Below, one piece after another: positions 37,920 to 46,678 of a stretch of 64,000 nt of DNA (position 1 is the stretch's first letter; the number at the start of each line of letters is the position of its first letter). The notes under the pieces are model-generated. The model did no database searches, was not told the DNA's origin, and worked only from the letters and a program-made list of their open reading frames with translations. The stretch is from Microbulbifer sp. YPW16 (lineage in GTDB: Bacteria > Pseudomonadota > Gammaproteobacteria > Pseudomonadales > Cellvibrionaceae), in the NCBI RefSeq assembly GCF_021290385.1, contig NZ_CP089928.1, positions 372,001 to 436,000 on the forward strand. Reading direction: 5' to 3'. The position numbers were made by a program, and so were the translations under genes.

Positions 37920-38123
37920 CTAGCCGATACCCATGACTTCTACCAGCACCGTCTTGATAATAAACCCGAGGAGGCCGAGGCCCAGTGCCAGGAAAAGAAT
38001 GAGGGTACCGAACCTGCCGGCCCTGGACTTTTTAGCCAGGTCCCAGACGATAAACAGCATAAAGAGGATCAGGCCACCGATACCCAGCCAGAGGGAGTAC
38101 TCTTCAAATTGCGCAAACGTCAT
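37920..38123 (-). CDS. DUF2788 small membrane protein
   Basis: 67-residue protein with two membrane helices and the family-like core LILFMLFIVWDLAKKSRAGR and FLALGLGLLGFIIKT. DUF2788 proteins are short, conserved in gammaproteobacteria and uncharacterised. It ends 53 bp before the kinase start on the same strand, so the two may share a transcript. The domain name is recalled from sequence likeness. Confidence 0.82.
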   Translation of the reverse strand: MTFAQFEEYSLWLGIGGLILFMLFIVWDLAKKSRAGRFGTLILFLALGLGLLGFIIKTVLVEVMGIG

Positions 38124-38220
38124 GGGTTACCACAGATACAAATTTGGCGCGCATTTTACATTTTACCGGGTCCACCCGCGAGTATTTTGCCGCCTAATGG
38201 CCAACTCTCCCGGGAGAAAT

Positions 38221-38490
38221 TCAGGCCCCCTGGTAATAATCACCATCTTCGGCACGTGTGCCGCATTTCAGGCGCCGCACTTCGCGGTCGCGGTAACGGC
38301 TGTCATGCCAGCAACGCGGTAGTGCCTCACCGGAGAGGAAGCTCAGCTGGGTCTTGTCAAAGACCTCAGGATCCTGCACCTCCTCGCCCCACAGGTATCG
38401 CCCCACCACCGTCAGCTCATAGGGATTGGCGAGCGTTACGATATCGGCCACTTCCACGAGATGGTTGGTCGAAGTATCTCTGAACAGCAT
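38221..38490 (-). CDS. Small conserved protein of unknown function
   Basis: 89-residue soluble protein starting MLFRDTSTNHLVEVADIVTL, with LSFLSGEALPRCWHDSRYRD and two cysteines. Pseudomonas-type genomes carry similar short proteins of unknown function. AGGGTG precedes the ATG and coding bias looks normal. It lies 97 bp upstream of the DUF2788 gene on the same strand. No function can be proposed. Confidence 0.7.
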   Translation of the reverse strand: MLFRDTSTNHLVEVADIVTLANPYELTVVGRYLWGEEVQDPEVFDKTQLSFLSGEALPRCWHDSRYRDREVRRLKCGTRAEDGDYYQGA

Positions 38491-38707
38491 CTTGGCACCC
38501 TATTCATCATCTCTATCGACAGTATAGGGGCAATTTGTGGGAACCGGCCGGCTGTGGTGTAGAAATTCAGAAGCGGCCCAAACTTCATGCAAGCCCGAAA
38601 AAATCGAAGCCCTGCGTGCTATAGGGCCGATTACCATACGATTTTTACGAATTCAGCTACCGACAAAACATCGAAAGTATCGAGGTTTACCTGCATCGAT
38701 ACCGGAG

Positions 38708-39199
38708 TCAGCCCTCCAGCGTGAGTCTCGCCGATACCATGCCCTCTTCAGGCAGCGCATCCAGGTTTACCGTCCGGAGCATAAATTTCTGCTCTATGAG
38801 GGTATTGAACCAGGGCCGCAGGTCCTCGTAGCGCGCGCGCTCAATCCAGAGCCGAATCCTTCCCTGCCCCTCGGGCTCGAAGCGCTTGATGGTAATCTGG
38901 TGGCGCTCTGCTGCGGCCGTGACACGCTGCAGCAGGGTGCCCGCGCCCTGCTCGGTCATCGCGCCCGCTACCGGGTCCAGCTGCTCCAGTACCGGGCGCT
39001 GGGATTCAATCCAGGCGACAAGCTCCCGTGACTCCTCTGCCCTGGCACGGGCATCGTCGAAGAAGTGCTTGGCGGGCATAAACAGGCCGTAGACCAGGAA
39101 CATCCCGCCGAGAAAAAGGGTCAGGGCCCCCAGGGCCCGCTGGTCATTGGGCGGCAGGGCCCGCCATCGCTGCTGCAGTTGCTCGATCTTTTCTTTCAT
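38708..39199 (-). CDS. gspM: Type II secretion system protein GspM
   Basis: 163-residue bitopic inner-membrane protein: short cytoplasmic N-terminus, one helix (about 24-40, ALTLFLGGMFLVYGLF), then a periplasmic ferredoxin-like domain ending ARLTLEG. It binds GspL in the inner-membrane platform of the secreton. Last gene of the gspC-M operon, 35 bp after gspL. No gspN or prepilin peptidase gspO follows, so the peptidase must be encoded elsewhere (usually pilD). Confidence 0.93.
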   Translation of the reverse strand: MKEKIEQLQQRWRALPPNDQRALGALTLFLGGMFLVYGLFMPAKHFFDDARARAEESRELVAWIESQRPVLEQLDPVAGAMTEQGAGTLLQRVTAAAERHQITIKRFEPEGQGRIRLWIERARYEDLRPWFNTLIEQKFMLRTVNLDALPEEGMVSARLTLEG

Positions 39200-39234
39200 C
39201 TTCCAGGGTGCTTATGTCTATTTATTGTGCTTGC

Positions 39235-40629
39235 TCAGCGCAGCCGGATCCGGCCCGAAACTCCGTCTTCGAGCTCGTTGGCAGCCAGCAGCTCGGCCCG
39301 GTACTGCCCGGAGGACAGGCGTCCCACAAAGCCATCCAGCTCCCCCAGGCTCGCGGCCTGCAGCTGGATCACCATCTCCCCACGGTTGCCATCGAAGCGC
39401 AGGGACTGAAGCTGTAATGGCTCCCCGCGGTGCTGCTCCCATGCCTGGCTGAGTGTGGTCACCTGTCGGGCGAAGCCGGCACCACCATTACCGGCCTGGT
39501 TCAGGTACCCCTGGATCTGGCGGCGGACATCGGCACCGGCACGTGCATTGGGAAATAGCTCGGCGAACAGCGCCCGCGCCTGCGCGTCCTGTTGCCCGGC
39601 CTGCCAGCTGTAATAAGCGCCGCCGGCGAGGAACAGCATCAACTGCAATACAAAACACGCAGCGGCCACCTTGAGTGGCTTTATCCACCAACTGGACTCA
39701 TCCGCGCTGCCCACGGGCCGATAATCCCCCACCAGCAGGTTGGCCAGGAGGGGAATCCTGAGCCGGGAAAGCAGGTACTCCCCGGCATCCCCTTCAACCC
39801 GCTGCAGCCCATGGCCGAACAGCGACTCCAGTTCAGCCACGGCCATTTCGTCCTGCTCACCCGCACCCAGCAGGCTCAGCGAATGATCGGCCCGGGAAAC
39901 CTCACCTACAGGGGAGCCACCATCCGGAGATTCACCGGACCGCTCGTCACCCGGCTCCGCCAGCGAGGCCAGCAGAGGCTGCAGGTAACGCCGGCGCACA
40001 GTGAGGCCATGCCCGGCGGCACGCCAGATATGGGCCCGATCCCCATCGAGCCACAGGCTTACGTCAGTATCGAGGAGATCCAGCAACTGGTACTCCGGCA
40101 GGGCTGCAGCCACTGGCCATTGCAGGCGTTGCAGCTGGGCACTGAGGGCCGCCATCTTCTCGTGACGGATCGCGTAAACCGAACAGAGGTCCCCGGTGCG
40201 CGGCTGGCAAACAAAATGCAGGTCTTCCACATCTTCCGCTAGGCGCTCCTCGACCATATAACCCACGGCGCTGCTCTGCTTTCGTGCCGCCCTGGGAATC
40301 GACTCGACGCCACTCCAGACCCAGCTGCCGGGCAATAAAAGGACGACCCGTGAACCCACAGGGAACTCCGGCGTCGCCGCACCGTCGACAGCTGAACCAT
40401 CGCCCTCACGGGGCTCCACCATACCTGCAGAGACAGGGGCCACTGCGGGAGCGCTGTCGGCGGAAAAGGCACCGGCGAACTCCGCGTCGACTGGAACCGG
40501 GCGCCAGCCCTGGTCCGTCCAGGACTGCACGGTAACCCGGTCCGCCTCAGCCGTCTCGGCCAGTCGCAGCAGCACCAACGGCTGCCGACTACCTGCTAAT
40601 TCTTTGCGCTCACTTAAGGTTTCAGTCAT
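39235..40629 (-). CDS. gspL: Type II secretion system protein GspL
   Basis: 464 residues. The cytoplasmic actin-like domain (about 1-290, RVVLLLPGSWVWSGVESIP and YMVEERLAEDVEDLHF) contacts the ATPase GspE. A single membrane helix (about 322-340, VAAACFVLQLMLFLAGGAYY) and a periplasmic ferredoxin-like domain follow. The N-terminal domain contains an acidic Gly/Ser-rich insert (GDERSGESPDGGSPVGE) not typical of the family. ATGA overlap with gspK. Confidence 0.94.
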   Translation of the reverse strand: MTETLSERKELAGSRQPLVLLRLAETAEADRVTVQSWTDQGWRPVPVDAEFAGAFSADSAPAVAPVSAGMVEPREGDGSAVDGAATPEFPVGSRVVLLLPGSWVWSGVESIPRAARKQSSAVGYMVEERLAEDVEDLHFVCQPRTGDLCSVYAIRHEKMAALSAQLQRLQWPVAAALPEYQLLDLLDTDVSLWLDGDRAHIWRAAGHGLTVRRRYLQPLLASLAEPGDERSGESPDGGSPVGEVSRADHSLSLLGAGEQDEMAVAELESLFGHGLQRVEGDAGEYLLSRLRIPLLANLLVGDYRPVGSADESSWWIKPLKVAAACFVLQLMLFLAGGAYYSWQAGQQDAQARALFAELFPNARAGADVRRQIQGYLNQAGNGGAGFARQVTTLSQAWEQHRGEPLQLQSLRFDGNRGEMVIQLQAASLGELDGFVGRLSSGQYRAELLAANELEDGVSGRIRLR

Positions 40630-41642
40630 ACGTCATTGTTTTCATTGGTTTTTTCGCCTGAAGCTGATTCGCTTTCAAGTAATTCCCGAACTTCATTGCC
40701 GGAGAACATGCGTCGCTGGCGCTGAACCATCGATACTTCGCCGCGCCCCTGATCGAGCCTGAAGGTCGTCTCCCAGTACTGCCGGTTTTCCGGCCCCGGC
40801 CCGAGCTGTACCGCAATCTGGGCGAGGAAGTACTGGCTATGGAACACCAACCCGGCGACTCCCCCCAGGCCGTAAGGGGCGAGTTGCGAGGCTTCGGTAA
40901 AAACCCCGTCCGCTTCACGGAAGCTCTTGATCTGCGATGCCCTGGCCCCCGGGGCCATGGCTTCCAGCAACTCCGCCGGGGCAAAGTTTACATTGATCAC
41001 GGTACCCGACTCCGGCAAGGCGCAAAGGAACGGACGCAGGGCCTCCCAGTCCTCGCGCTCCATACCCTGCACTGCCGACAACTCCGAGATATCGGTAATC
41101 GGGATATCCGGGGTCCGGTGCGCGATCTCGCGTCCCAGGTAGCCATTGTCCTCAGTGCCCGGGGTCAGCGGCGTATCACCGCTGTCGACCCAGTCGAGCA
41201 TTGCCGAGGCCAGGTCCCCCTTGCCGCTGACACTGCGCACCAGGCGCTCAAATATCGCCCGCTGGTCCGCCGATGCCTGCCCGGATCCGGCGAGATTATT
41301 CACATTAAAACAAGAATTTAAGTCCTTGATTTTAATGCGCATTTTTCCATTATCAGGATTGAATTGCAGGGCTTCGAGTGCCCAGCTGTCGAGTGCCGAG
41401 TCAGCCGACTGCGGATTCTCGCGATCCTGCTCGTGGTCACGCTCAAGCGCAATCTTTGTCCAGGCTTCCGCCCCGTGCACAAACTCCGCCATCTGCGTGT
41501 TGGCCAGCAACGCCGCTGTCCGGGAAATAGCGATGCGATTGCGCAGGATGGTATGGGTCACAGCAGCGATCGCAATTACCATCACCAGCAATACGGTGAT
41601 CAGCGCGACACCCCGCTGCCCGGCCATGGATTTAGGCGTCAT
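40626..41642 (-). CDS. gspK: Type II secretion minor pseudopilin GspK
   Basis: 338 residues, the large tip pseudopilin. The prepilin signal GQRG/VALITVLLVMVIAIAA is near the N-terminus, followed by helical SAM-like inserts and calcium-site-like LDWVDSGDTPL with D/E residues. The track to 41837 is open, but ATG 41642 (GGAGG 6 bp upstream, overlapping the gspJ stop by 11 bp) places the cleavage site correctly. It caps the pseudopilus with GspI and GspJ. Confidence 0.93.
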   Translation of the reverse strand: MTPKSMAGQRGVALITVLLVMVIAIAAVTHTILRNRIAISRTAALLANTQMAEFVHGAEAWTKIALERDHEQDRENPQSADSALDSWALEALQFNPDNGKMRIKIKDLNSCFNVNNLAGSGQASADQRAIFERLVRSVSGKGDLASAMLDWVDSGDTPLTPGTEDNGYLGREIAHRTPDIPITDISELSAVQGMEREDWEALRPFLCALPESGTVINVNFAPAELLEAMAPGARASQIKSFREADGVFTEASQLAPYGLGGVAGLVFHSQYFLAQIAVQLGPGPENRQYWETTFRLDQGRGEVSMVQRQRRMFSGNEVRELLESESASGEKTNENNDV

Positions 41643-42465
41643 CCCGGGCCTCCCCGGAGCGTTCACCTGAGTCCTCACCCGAGCCCTCGTCAGTTCCGGG
41701 CTGGTCGCCTGCCCCCCCGGAGTCACCGGCACCATCACCGGGGTCTTCCTCGCCCCCGGGCCCCCGGCCACCGCCGGAGCCTGAAATAAACGAGGCGACC
41801 TGCGGCAATGTGTAGACTCGCCGCATTTCACCGGCATTGCGGGTTGTTACCAGCATTTCCACCGCCCGCGGCAAACGGCTGTCCGGCGCACCGGTCCCGG
41901 AGTTCGACCCGAGCGGCGGCCACTGGTCCAGCCACGCCTCGCTGTCGCCGTCGTAGTAGCGGAATGACAGGTTGTCCACGCCGGCAAGGAGTGGCTCGGT
42001 GATTGCCTCGGTGTCGGGCGCACGGTCCAGCACCCGCCAGCGCCGCCGCAGTAACAGGCCGCCAGTCTCGCTGGTGGAGTCCGCGCTGTCCTCCGGGAAA
42101 CCCAGGCTGTAGGCCAGTCGCTGCAGCTCCCCGCGGGGTTCCCCGGTCAGGTTGGCGGCCCCCAGGCGGGTAAACTCAAGCTCATCGGCATCGCCGCGCA
42201 GGGACGGTTCATAGCCCGTGTAGCCGTTCTTTACCGGTCGCGCAGTAACCTGGCGCATATCGTCCTCGATCCGGTACATGGCCATGGAAATACGCCGCAG
42301 TTGCTCGGCCCGGGCCTCGAGAGCCCGGTCGGTACTCTGGAAGGAGTCGAGCAGCGCGTAAGACCCGATACTGATGATGGCTACCAGCACCAGCACCACC
42401 ATTACCTCAATCAGGGTAAAACCGTGCTGGCGGCCGATTGGCCGGGACACTGGAGAGGCCGCCAT
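41632..42465 (-). CDS. gspJ: Type II secretion minor pseudopilin GspJ
   Basis: 277 residues with prepilin peptidase site RQHG/FTLIEVMVVLVLVA at 15-16. The globular domain ends near residue 225; the last 50 residues are a Gly/Asp/Glu/Ser-rich, presumably disordered tail (GDGAGDSGGAGDQPG and similar) that ordinary GspJ (about 200 residues) lacks. Part of the I-J-K tip complex. One-base overlap with gspI. Confidence 0.93.
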   Translation of the reverse strand: MAASPVSRPIGRQHGFTLIEVMVVLVLVAIISIGSYALLDSFQSTDRALEARAEQLRRISMAMYRIEDDMRQVTARPVKNGYTGYEPSLRGDADELEFTRLGAANLTGEPRGELQRLAYSLGFPEDSADSTSETGGLLLRRRWRVLDRAPDTEAITEPLLAGVDNLSFRYYDGDSEAWLDQWPPLGSNSGTGAPDSRLPRAVEMLVTTRNAGEMRRVYTLPQVASFISGSGGGRGPGGEEDPGDGAGDSGGAGDQPGTDEGSGEDSGERSGEARDDA

Positions 42466-42890
42466 TACTGGCGCCTCCCACCCGATGGTGCATTGCCGGC
42501 ACCGGCGGTCGTGACGCCTCGCGCGGCCCAGGCATCCAGTGTCAGGCTCGGGGTTTCACTGTCGGGTTCGGCCACCTCGATGATGATATGCCGCAGGCGC
42601 TCTTCATTAGTGCTCTCGACCCGCGCGGTAACCTGCCATTCCCGGGCGCCCTGGGGCACGCGCTCGGTTTTCTCCCCCAGGGGCGGCCAGTCTTCTTGCA
42701 GGCGAATCTCCGCCAGGGCCTGCTGGGCGATCCAGCTGGCCGCCAGGCGTTCCTCCATCAGCGCCTGGTGTCGCACGCTGTCCTGCATGGTTTTCAGCAC
42801 GCTGGCCGCGATCACGCCGAAAATGACCAGCGCCACCAGGACTTCGACCAGGGTAAAGCCGCCTTCGCGGCGGCTACGCTCAGAGGTCAT
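42465..42890 (-). CDS. gspI: Type II secretion minor pseudopilin GspI
   Basis: 141 residues with prepilin site REGG/FTLVEVLVALVIFGVIA and family motif LAASWIAQQALAEIRLQ. The open frame extends to 43148, but ATG 42890 gives the proper leader and a normal length; it overlaps the gspH end by 11 bp. Nucleates the pseudopilus tip with GspJ and GspK. Confidence 0.94.
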   Translation of the reverse strand: MTSERSRREGGFTLVEVLVALVIFGVIAASVLKTMQDSVRHQALMEERLAASWIAQQALAEIRLQEDWPPLGEKTERVPQGAREWQVTARVESTNEERLRHIIIEVAEPDSETPSLTLDAWAARGVTTAGAGNAPSGGRRQ

Positions 42891-43458
42891 CGGCCTGCCA
42901 TTCCAGCTCGAGGCCATTGAGGCTGCTGTATGAAATCTTTGCCGCCCGGGCATAATCGCCGTTCTCCACCAGGATGACCGCCAGCTCCACCGGCAGCACT
43001 TCGCCGCTGGAGAGTGCCACAAATTGTGGGACCTGGGCTTCATCATCCCCGGACCCGGCGGGGGCAAATGCGGATTCTTCGGCACCGGGCAATTCGGCCT
43101 GCTCCAGCACCTCAAGGCGAATATTGTCGGGAAGGCGGTGTGCAGCAAAGCGGCTGGCCGAAGACCGGCCGGCCCCCTTCCCTCCCGGTTTTTCCCAGCG
43201 CATGGTGGCCGGCTCGAAGCGCACCACTGAATACTCGCCGCGCTCGAGCCGCACGCCGTAATGGGCCTTGTCGATCACCGCGCGATCGGCGACCAGCCTC
43301 AATATATTTGCCAGGCGCTGGGTCTCTCCGGTCCACACCCGGTGCCCCGCACTCCCCAGTGAAATAACCGCCATGCCGGCGAGCGTGGCAATAATCACGA
43401 TCACCACCAGCAATTCGATCAGGGTAAAGCCACGGCTGCGGCGAAGCGAAGCGCCCAT
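42880..43458 (-). CDS. gspH: Type II secretion minor pseudopilin GspH
   Basis: 192 residues from ATG 43458 (a GTG codon directly before it is equally open). Prepilin site RSRG/FTLIELLVVIVIIATLAG, then the GspH globular domain (LANILRLVADRAVIDKAHYG). Links the tip to the major pseudopilin fibre. 18 bp after gspG. Confidence 0.94.
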   Translation of the reverse strand: MGASLRRSRGFTLIELLVVIVIIATLAGMAVISLGSAGHRVWTGETQRLANILRLVADRAVIDKAHYGVRLERGEYSVVRFEPATMRWEKPGGKGAGRSSASRFAAHRLPDNIRLEVLEQAELPGAEESAFAPAGSGDDEAQVPQFVALSSGEVLPVELAVILVENGDYARAAKISYSSLNGLELEWQADDL

Positions 43459-43476
43459 CACAATCGGCGTCAGCGG

Positions 43477-43905
43477 TTACAGTTCGCTGACAAAAATGTC
43501 CGAGGCCTCTCCCTCACCACCGGGCTTGCCGTCGGCACCCAGGCTGTAGAGGTCGTAAGGGCCCTCTGTGCCGGGACTGATGTACTGGTACTCATTACCC
43601 CAGGGGTCCTTGGCCTCACGCTTGAGGTATGGCTGGGTCCAGTTCTTGGCTTCCGGGAAGCCGGATGGCTTGCTGACCAGTGCCTGCAGGCCCTGTTCGG
43701 AACTGGGATAGACAAAGTTGTCCATGCGGTACATATCCAGCGCGGTCTCGATGGCGCGCAGGTCGGTCACCGCCGCCTTTACCCGCGCCTCGCCGGTCCG
43801 GCCCATGATGTTTGGTACCACCAGTGCGCCCAGGACCCCGAGGATCACGATCACGACCATGATCTCGATCAGCGTAAAGCCACCGTTTCTCTTCATTGTT
43901 TTCAT
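43477..43905 (-). CDS. gspG: Type II secretion major pseudopilin GspG
   Basis: 142 residues with site RNGG/FTLIEIMVVIVILGVLGAL and the highly conserved PNIMGRTGEA, TDLRAIETALDMYRMDN, YPSSEQGLQALV, KDPWGNEY and DLYSLGADG segments, including Asp residues of the calcium site. Builds the pseudopilus piston. GAGGGTAG precedes the ATG. Confidence 0.97.
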   Translation of the reverse strand: MKTMKRNGGFTLIEIMVVIVILGVLGALVVPNIMGRTGEARVKAAVTDLRAIETALDMYRMDNFVYPSSEQGLQALVSKPSGFPEAKNWTQPYLKREAKDPWGNEYQYISPGTEGPYDLYSLGADGKPGGEGEASDIFVSEL

Positions 43906-43961
43906 CTTTTCTACCCTCTTGTTTCCAGGCCGATGCGGGACCCCCGGGTACCGTCCAGCCT

Positions 43962-45179
43962 TTATACCACCATCTGGTTCATGCTCATGATCGGCATCAT
44001 GATCGCCATGACAATAAACAGTACTATCCCGGCCATGATCAGCAGCATGGCGGGTTCGAACAGGCTCACAAAGGCGGTTACCGCCCCCTGCAGGTCCTGC
44101 TCCTGGGATTCCGCGGCCCTTCCCAGCATCTCGTCCAGGGTGCCCGAGGACTCACCACTGGCGATCATATACACCATCATCGGCGGAAAGTACTGAACAT
44201 CCTCGAGCGCACGCCTCAGGCTGCCACCCTCGCGTACGGACTTCTGTGCGGTTTTCAGCCGCTCCTTGAGGTATTCGTTCGACATTACACCACTGGCTAT
44301 TCCCATGGCCTGGACCAGGGGTACGCTGCTGCCGGTAAGGATCGCAAGGGTGCCGACATAGCGTGCGCTCTGTGCGCCGCGGACCAACCAGCCGATCACT
44401 GGCATTTCCAGAAGCCGGTGATGGAAGCGATAACGGATTGCCGGCCGGCGCAACAGCGCGACCACCAGCCCCACCAGCACGGCGAGTGCGGGCGGCACCA
44501 GCCAGCCCCAGGCAGAGATGAAATCGCTCATGGCCACCAGGATGCGTGTCGGCAGTGGCAGGGCCTGGCCGGTTCCGGTAAATACCTCGATCACATCCGG
44601 TACCACATAAACCATCAGGCCGGTGACAACCAGGACGCAGATAAATACCAGCACAATCGGGTAAATCAGGGCCAGCTGGACCTTCTGGCGGAATTTCTGC
44701 TGGTTCTCGGTGTAATCCCCAAGTCGCTCAAGCACTTTATCGAGGTGGCCGGAGTGCTCACCTGCCTCGACAGTAGCACGATAGAGTCCCGGGAAGGCCC
44801 GGGGAAAACTGCCCAGTGCCTGGGCGAAACTGTGCCCCTCCAGTACCTTGCCACGCACGGCCAGTACGATCCGGCGGATCTTGTGGTTACGGGTCTGGTT
44901 GGCGATGGCCCCCAGGGACTCCTCCAGCGGGATACCTGCACGCAGCAGGGTCGCCAGCTGCCGGGTCAGCAATGCCAGGTGCTTGACGCTCAGGCCGGGG
45001 CTTCCCGCCAGCAGGCCGCCCGAATGGCTCTCTGCCGGCCCCGCGGCCGGCTCCACCTCGAGTGGCACCAGCCCGCGTGAGCGCAGCTGCTGCCGCGCGG
45101 CCCGGGCACTGTCGGCTTCGAGGGTGCCGCGGTTCTTGCGGCCCGAGTCGGTCAGGGCGATGTACTGGAATGCGGCCAC
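43962..45179 (-). CDS. gspF: Type II secretion inner-membrane platform protein GspF
   Basis: 405 residues with three membrane segments and two homologous cytoplasmic T2SSF domains (LARQLATLLRAGIPLEES-like LTRQLATLLRAGIPLEES; ILTGSSVPLVQAMGIA). Starts at GTG 45179 with AGGAG 8 bp upstream, 2 bp after the gspE stop. Couples the ATPase to pseudopilin assembly. Confidence 0.96.
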   Translation of the reverse strand: MAAFQYIALTDSGRKNRGTLEADSARAARQQLRSRGLVPLEVEPAAGPAESHSGGLLAGSPGLSVKHLALLTRQLATLLRAGIPLEESLGAIANQTRNHKIRRIVLAVRGKVLEGHSFAQALGSFPRAFPGLYRATVEAGEHSGHLDKVLERLGDYTENQQKFRQKVQLALIYPIVLVFICVLVVTGLMVYVVPDVIEVFTGTGQALPLPTRILVAMSDFISAWGWLVPPALAVLVGLVVALLRRPAIRYRFHHRLLEMPVIGWLVRGAQSARYVGTLAILTGSSVPLVQAMGIASGVMSNEYLKERLKTAQKSVREGGSLRRALEDVQYFPPMMVYMIASGESSGTLDEMLGRAAESQEQDLQGAVTAFVSLFEPAMLLIMAGIVLFIVMAIMMPIMSMNQMVV

Positions 45180-45181
45180 AA

Positions 45182-46678
45182 TCAGGACTCCTGGGTTACC
45201 CGCAGGACTTCTTCCAGTGAAGTCACACCGGACAGCACCTTGGCAATGCCATCCTCCCGTATGCTGGGGGCCACCTTGCGGGCCTCGATCACCAGCTTGC
45301 TCTCTGAAGCCCGGTCGTGAATCAACTGGCGCATGGTTTCGTTGACCGGTACCAGCTCATAAATACCAACCCGGCCGGTATAGCCGCTGTGGTTACAGGC
45401 CTCGCAGCCACGGGGTCGATAAATCGTGACATCCTCGTCACCGCCAATCCCCAGCATGCGGCGTTCAGTGGAATCAGCCGGGTGTGCCTCGCGGCACTCC
45501 TCGCACAGCACCCGCACCAGCCGCTGCGCCAGCACGCCGATCAGGCTCGATGACAGCAGGAACGGCTCGATACCCATATCGACAAGGCGCGTTACCGCGC
45601 CCAGGGCGGTATTGGTGTGCAGGGTGGACAGTACCAGGTGCCCGGTCAGGCTGGCCTGGATGGCAATCTGCATGGTTTCGAGGTCACGGATCTCACCGAC
45701 CATCACCACATCCGGGTCCTGGCGCAGGATCGCACGCAGGCCGCGGGCAAATGTCATATCAGCCTTGGTATTGACCTGGGTCTGCCCCACCCCCTCGAGG
45801 TTGTACTCGACCGGGTCCTCAACCGTCAGGATGTTCTTCTCGCGGTTGTTGATACTGCCGAGTCCGGCATAGAGGGTGGTGGTCTTACCCGAACCGGTGG
45901 GCCCGGTTACCAGCAGGATACCGTGGGGACGGGTCAGCAGGTCGGTCATTACTTCAAGGTCGTGGCCGGCCATGCCCAACTGGCGCAGGTCCATCTTGCC
46001 TGCCTGCTTGTCCAGCAGTCGCATCACGACCCGCTCGCCGGCACTGGAGGGCATGGTGGAAACACGCACATCGACCTCGCGGCCGGCCATCAGCAGGGAG
46101 ATCCGGCCATCCTGCGGGACCCGCTTCTCCGCGATGTCCAGCTTCGCCATTACCTTGATACGGGAGACCAGCAGTGGTGCCAGGGCCCGGCGGGGCTCCA
46201 GTACCTCGCGCAACACGCCATCCACGCGGAAGCGCACCACAAGGCGTTTCTCGAATGTCTCAATATGGATATCCGAGGCCCCCTGCTTGAGGGACTCGGC
46301 AAAAATGGCATTAATCAGCTTGACGATGGGCGCATCGTCTTCCTGCTCCAGCAGGTCCTCGGTCTCGGGCAGCGCATCGACAACGGCAGCCAGGTCCAGC
46401 TCATCGCCAAGTCCCTCGACATCCGACAGGTTGCCACCCTCGCGGTTTTCATAAAGTCCCTGCAGGGCCGCCTGGAACTCGCTTTCACCGACCGCCTCGA
46501 TATCCAGTTCGGCGCCGGTCAGCCGCTGCACCTCACCCAGTACGGTCGGGTTGAGTGGCGCCACATACTGGCAACGGGGCTGCCCGTTCACATCCACCAG
46601 CAGCACCCGGTGGCGCTTGGCGAAGGCATAGGGGAGACGCCGGGAAGACGCCGCCGCGGATACCGCATTGGCCGTCAT
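45182..46678 (-). CDS. gspE: Type II secretion ATPase GspE
   Basis: 498-residue cytoplasmic hexameric ATPase. N-terminal GspL-binding domain; Walker A GPTGSGKTTTLYAGL; Asp box and Walker B (DPDVVMVGEIRDLETMQIA); His box (LVLSTLHTNTA); and the GspE-specific zinc tetracysteine domain (LCEEC ... GCEACNHSGY). ATGA overlap with gspD. Confidence 0.97.
   Translation of the reverse strand: MTANAVSAAASSRRLPYAFAKRHRVLLVDVNGQPRCQYVAPLNPTVLGEVQRLTGAELDIEAVGESEFQAALQGLYENREGGNLSDVEGLGDELDLAAVVDALPETEDLLEQEDDAPIVKLINAIFAESLKQGASDIHIETFEKRLVVRFRVDGVLREVLEPRRALAPLLVSRIKVMAKLDIAEKRVPQDGRISLLMAGREVDVRVSTMPSSAGERVVMRLLDKQAGKMDLRQLGMAGHDLEVMTDLLTRPHGILLVTGPTGSGKTTTLYAGLGSINNREKNILTVEDPVEYNLEGVGQTQVNTKADMTFARGLRAILRQDPDVVMVGEIRDLETMQIAIQASLTGHLVLSTLHTNTALGAVTRLVDMGIEPFLLSSSLIGVLAQRLVRVLCEECREAHPADSTERRMLGIGGDEDVTIYRPRGCEACNHSGYTGRVGIYELVPVNETMRQLIHDRASESKLVIEARKVAPSIREDGIAKVLSGVTSLEEVLRVTQES

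Noticed and set aside
43896-45080. 394-codon plus-strand frame
   Set aside because: Antisense to gspF, which has full T2SSF domains; His/Gln-rich composition is typical of a reverse shadow.
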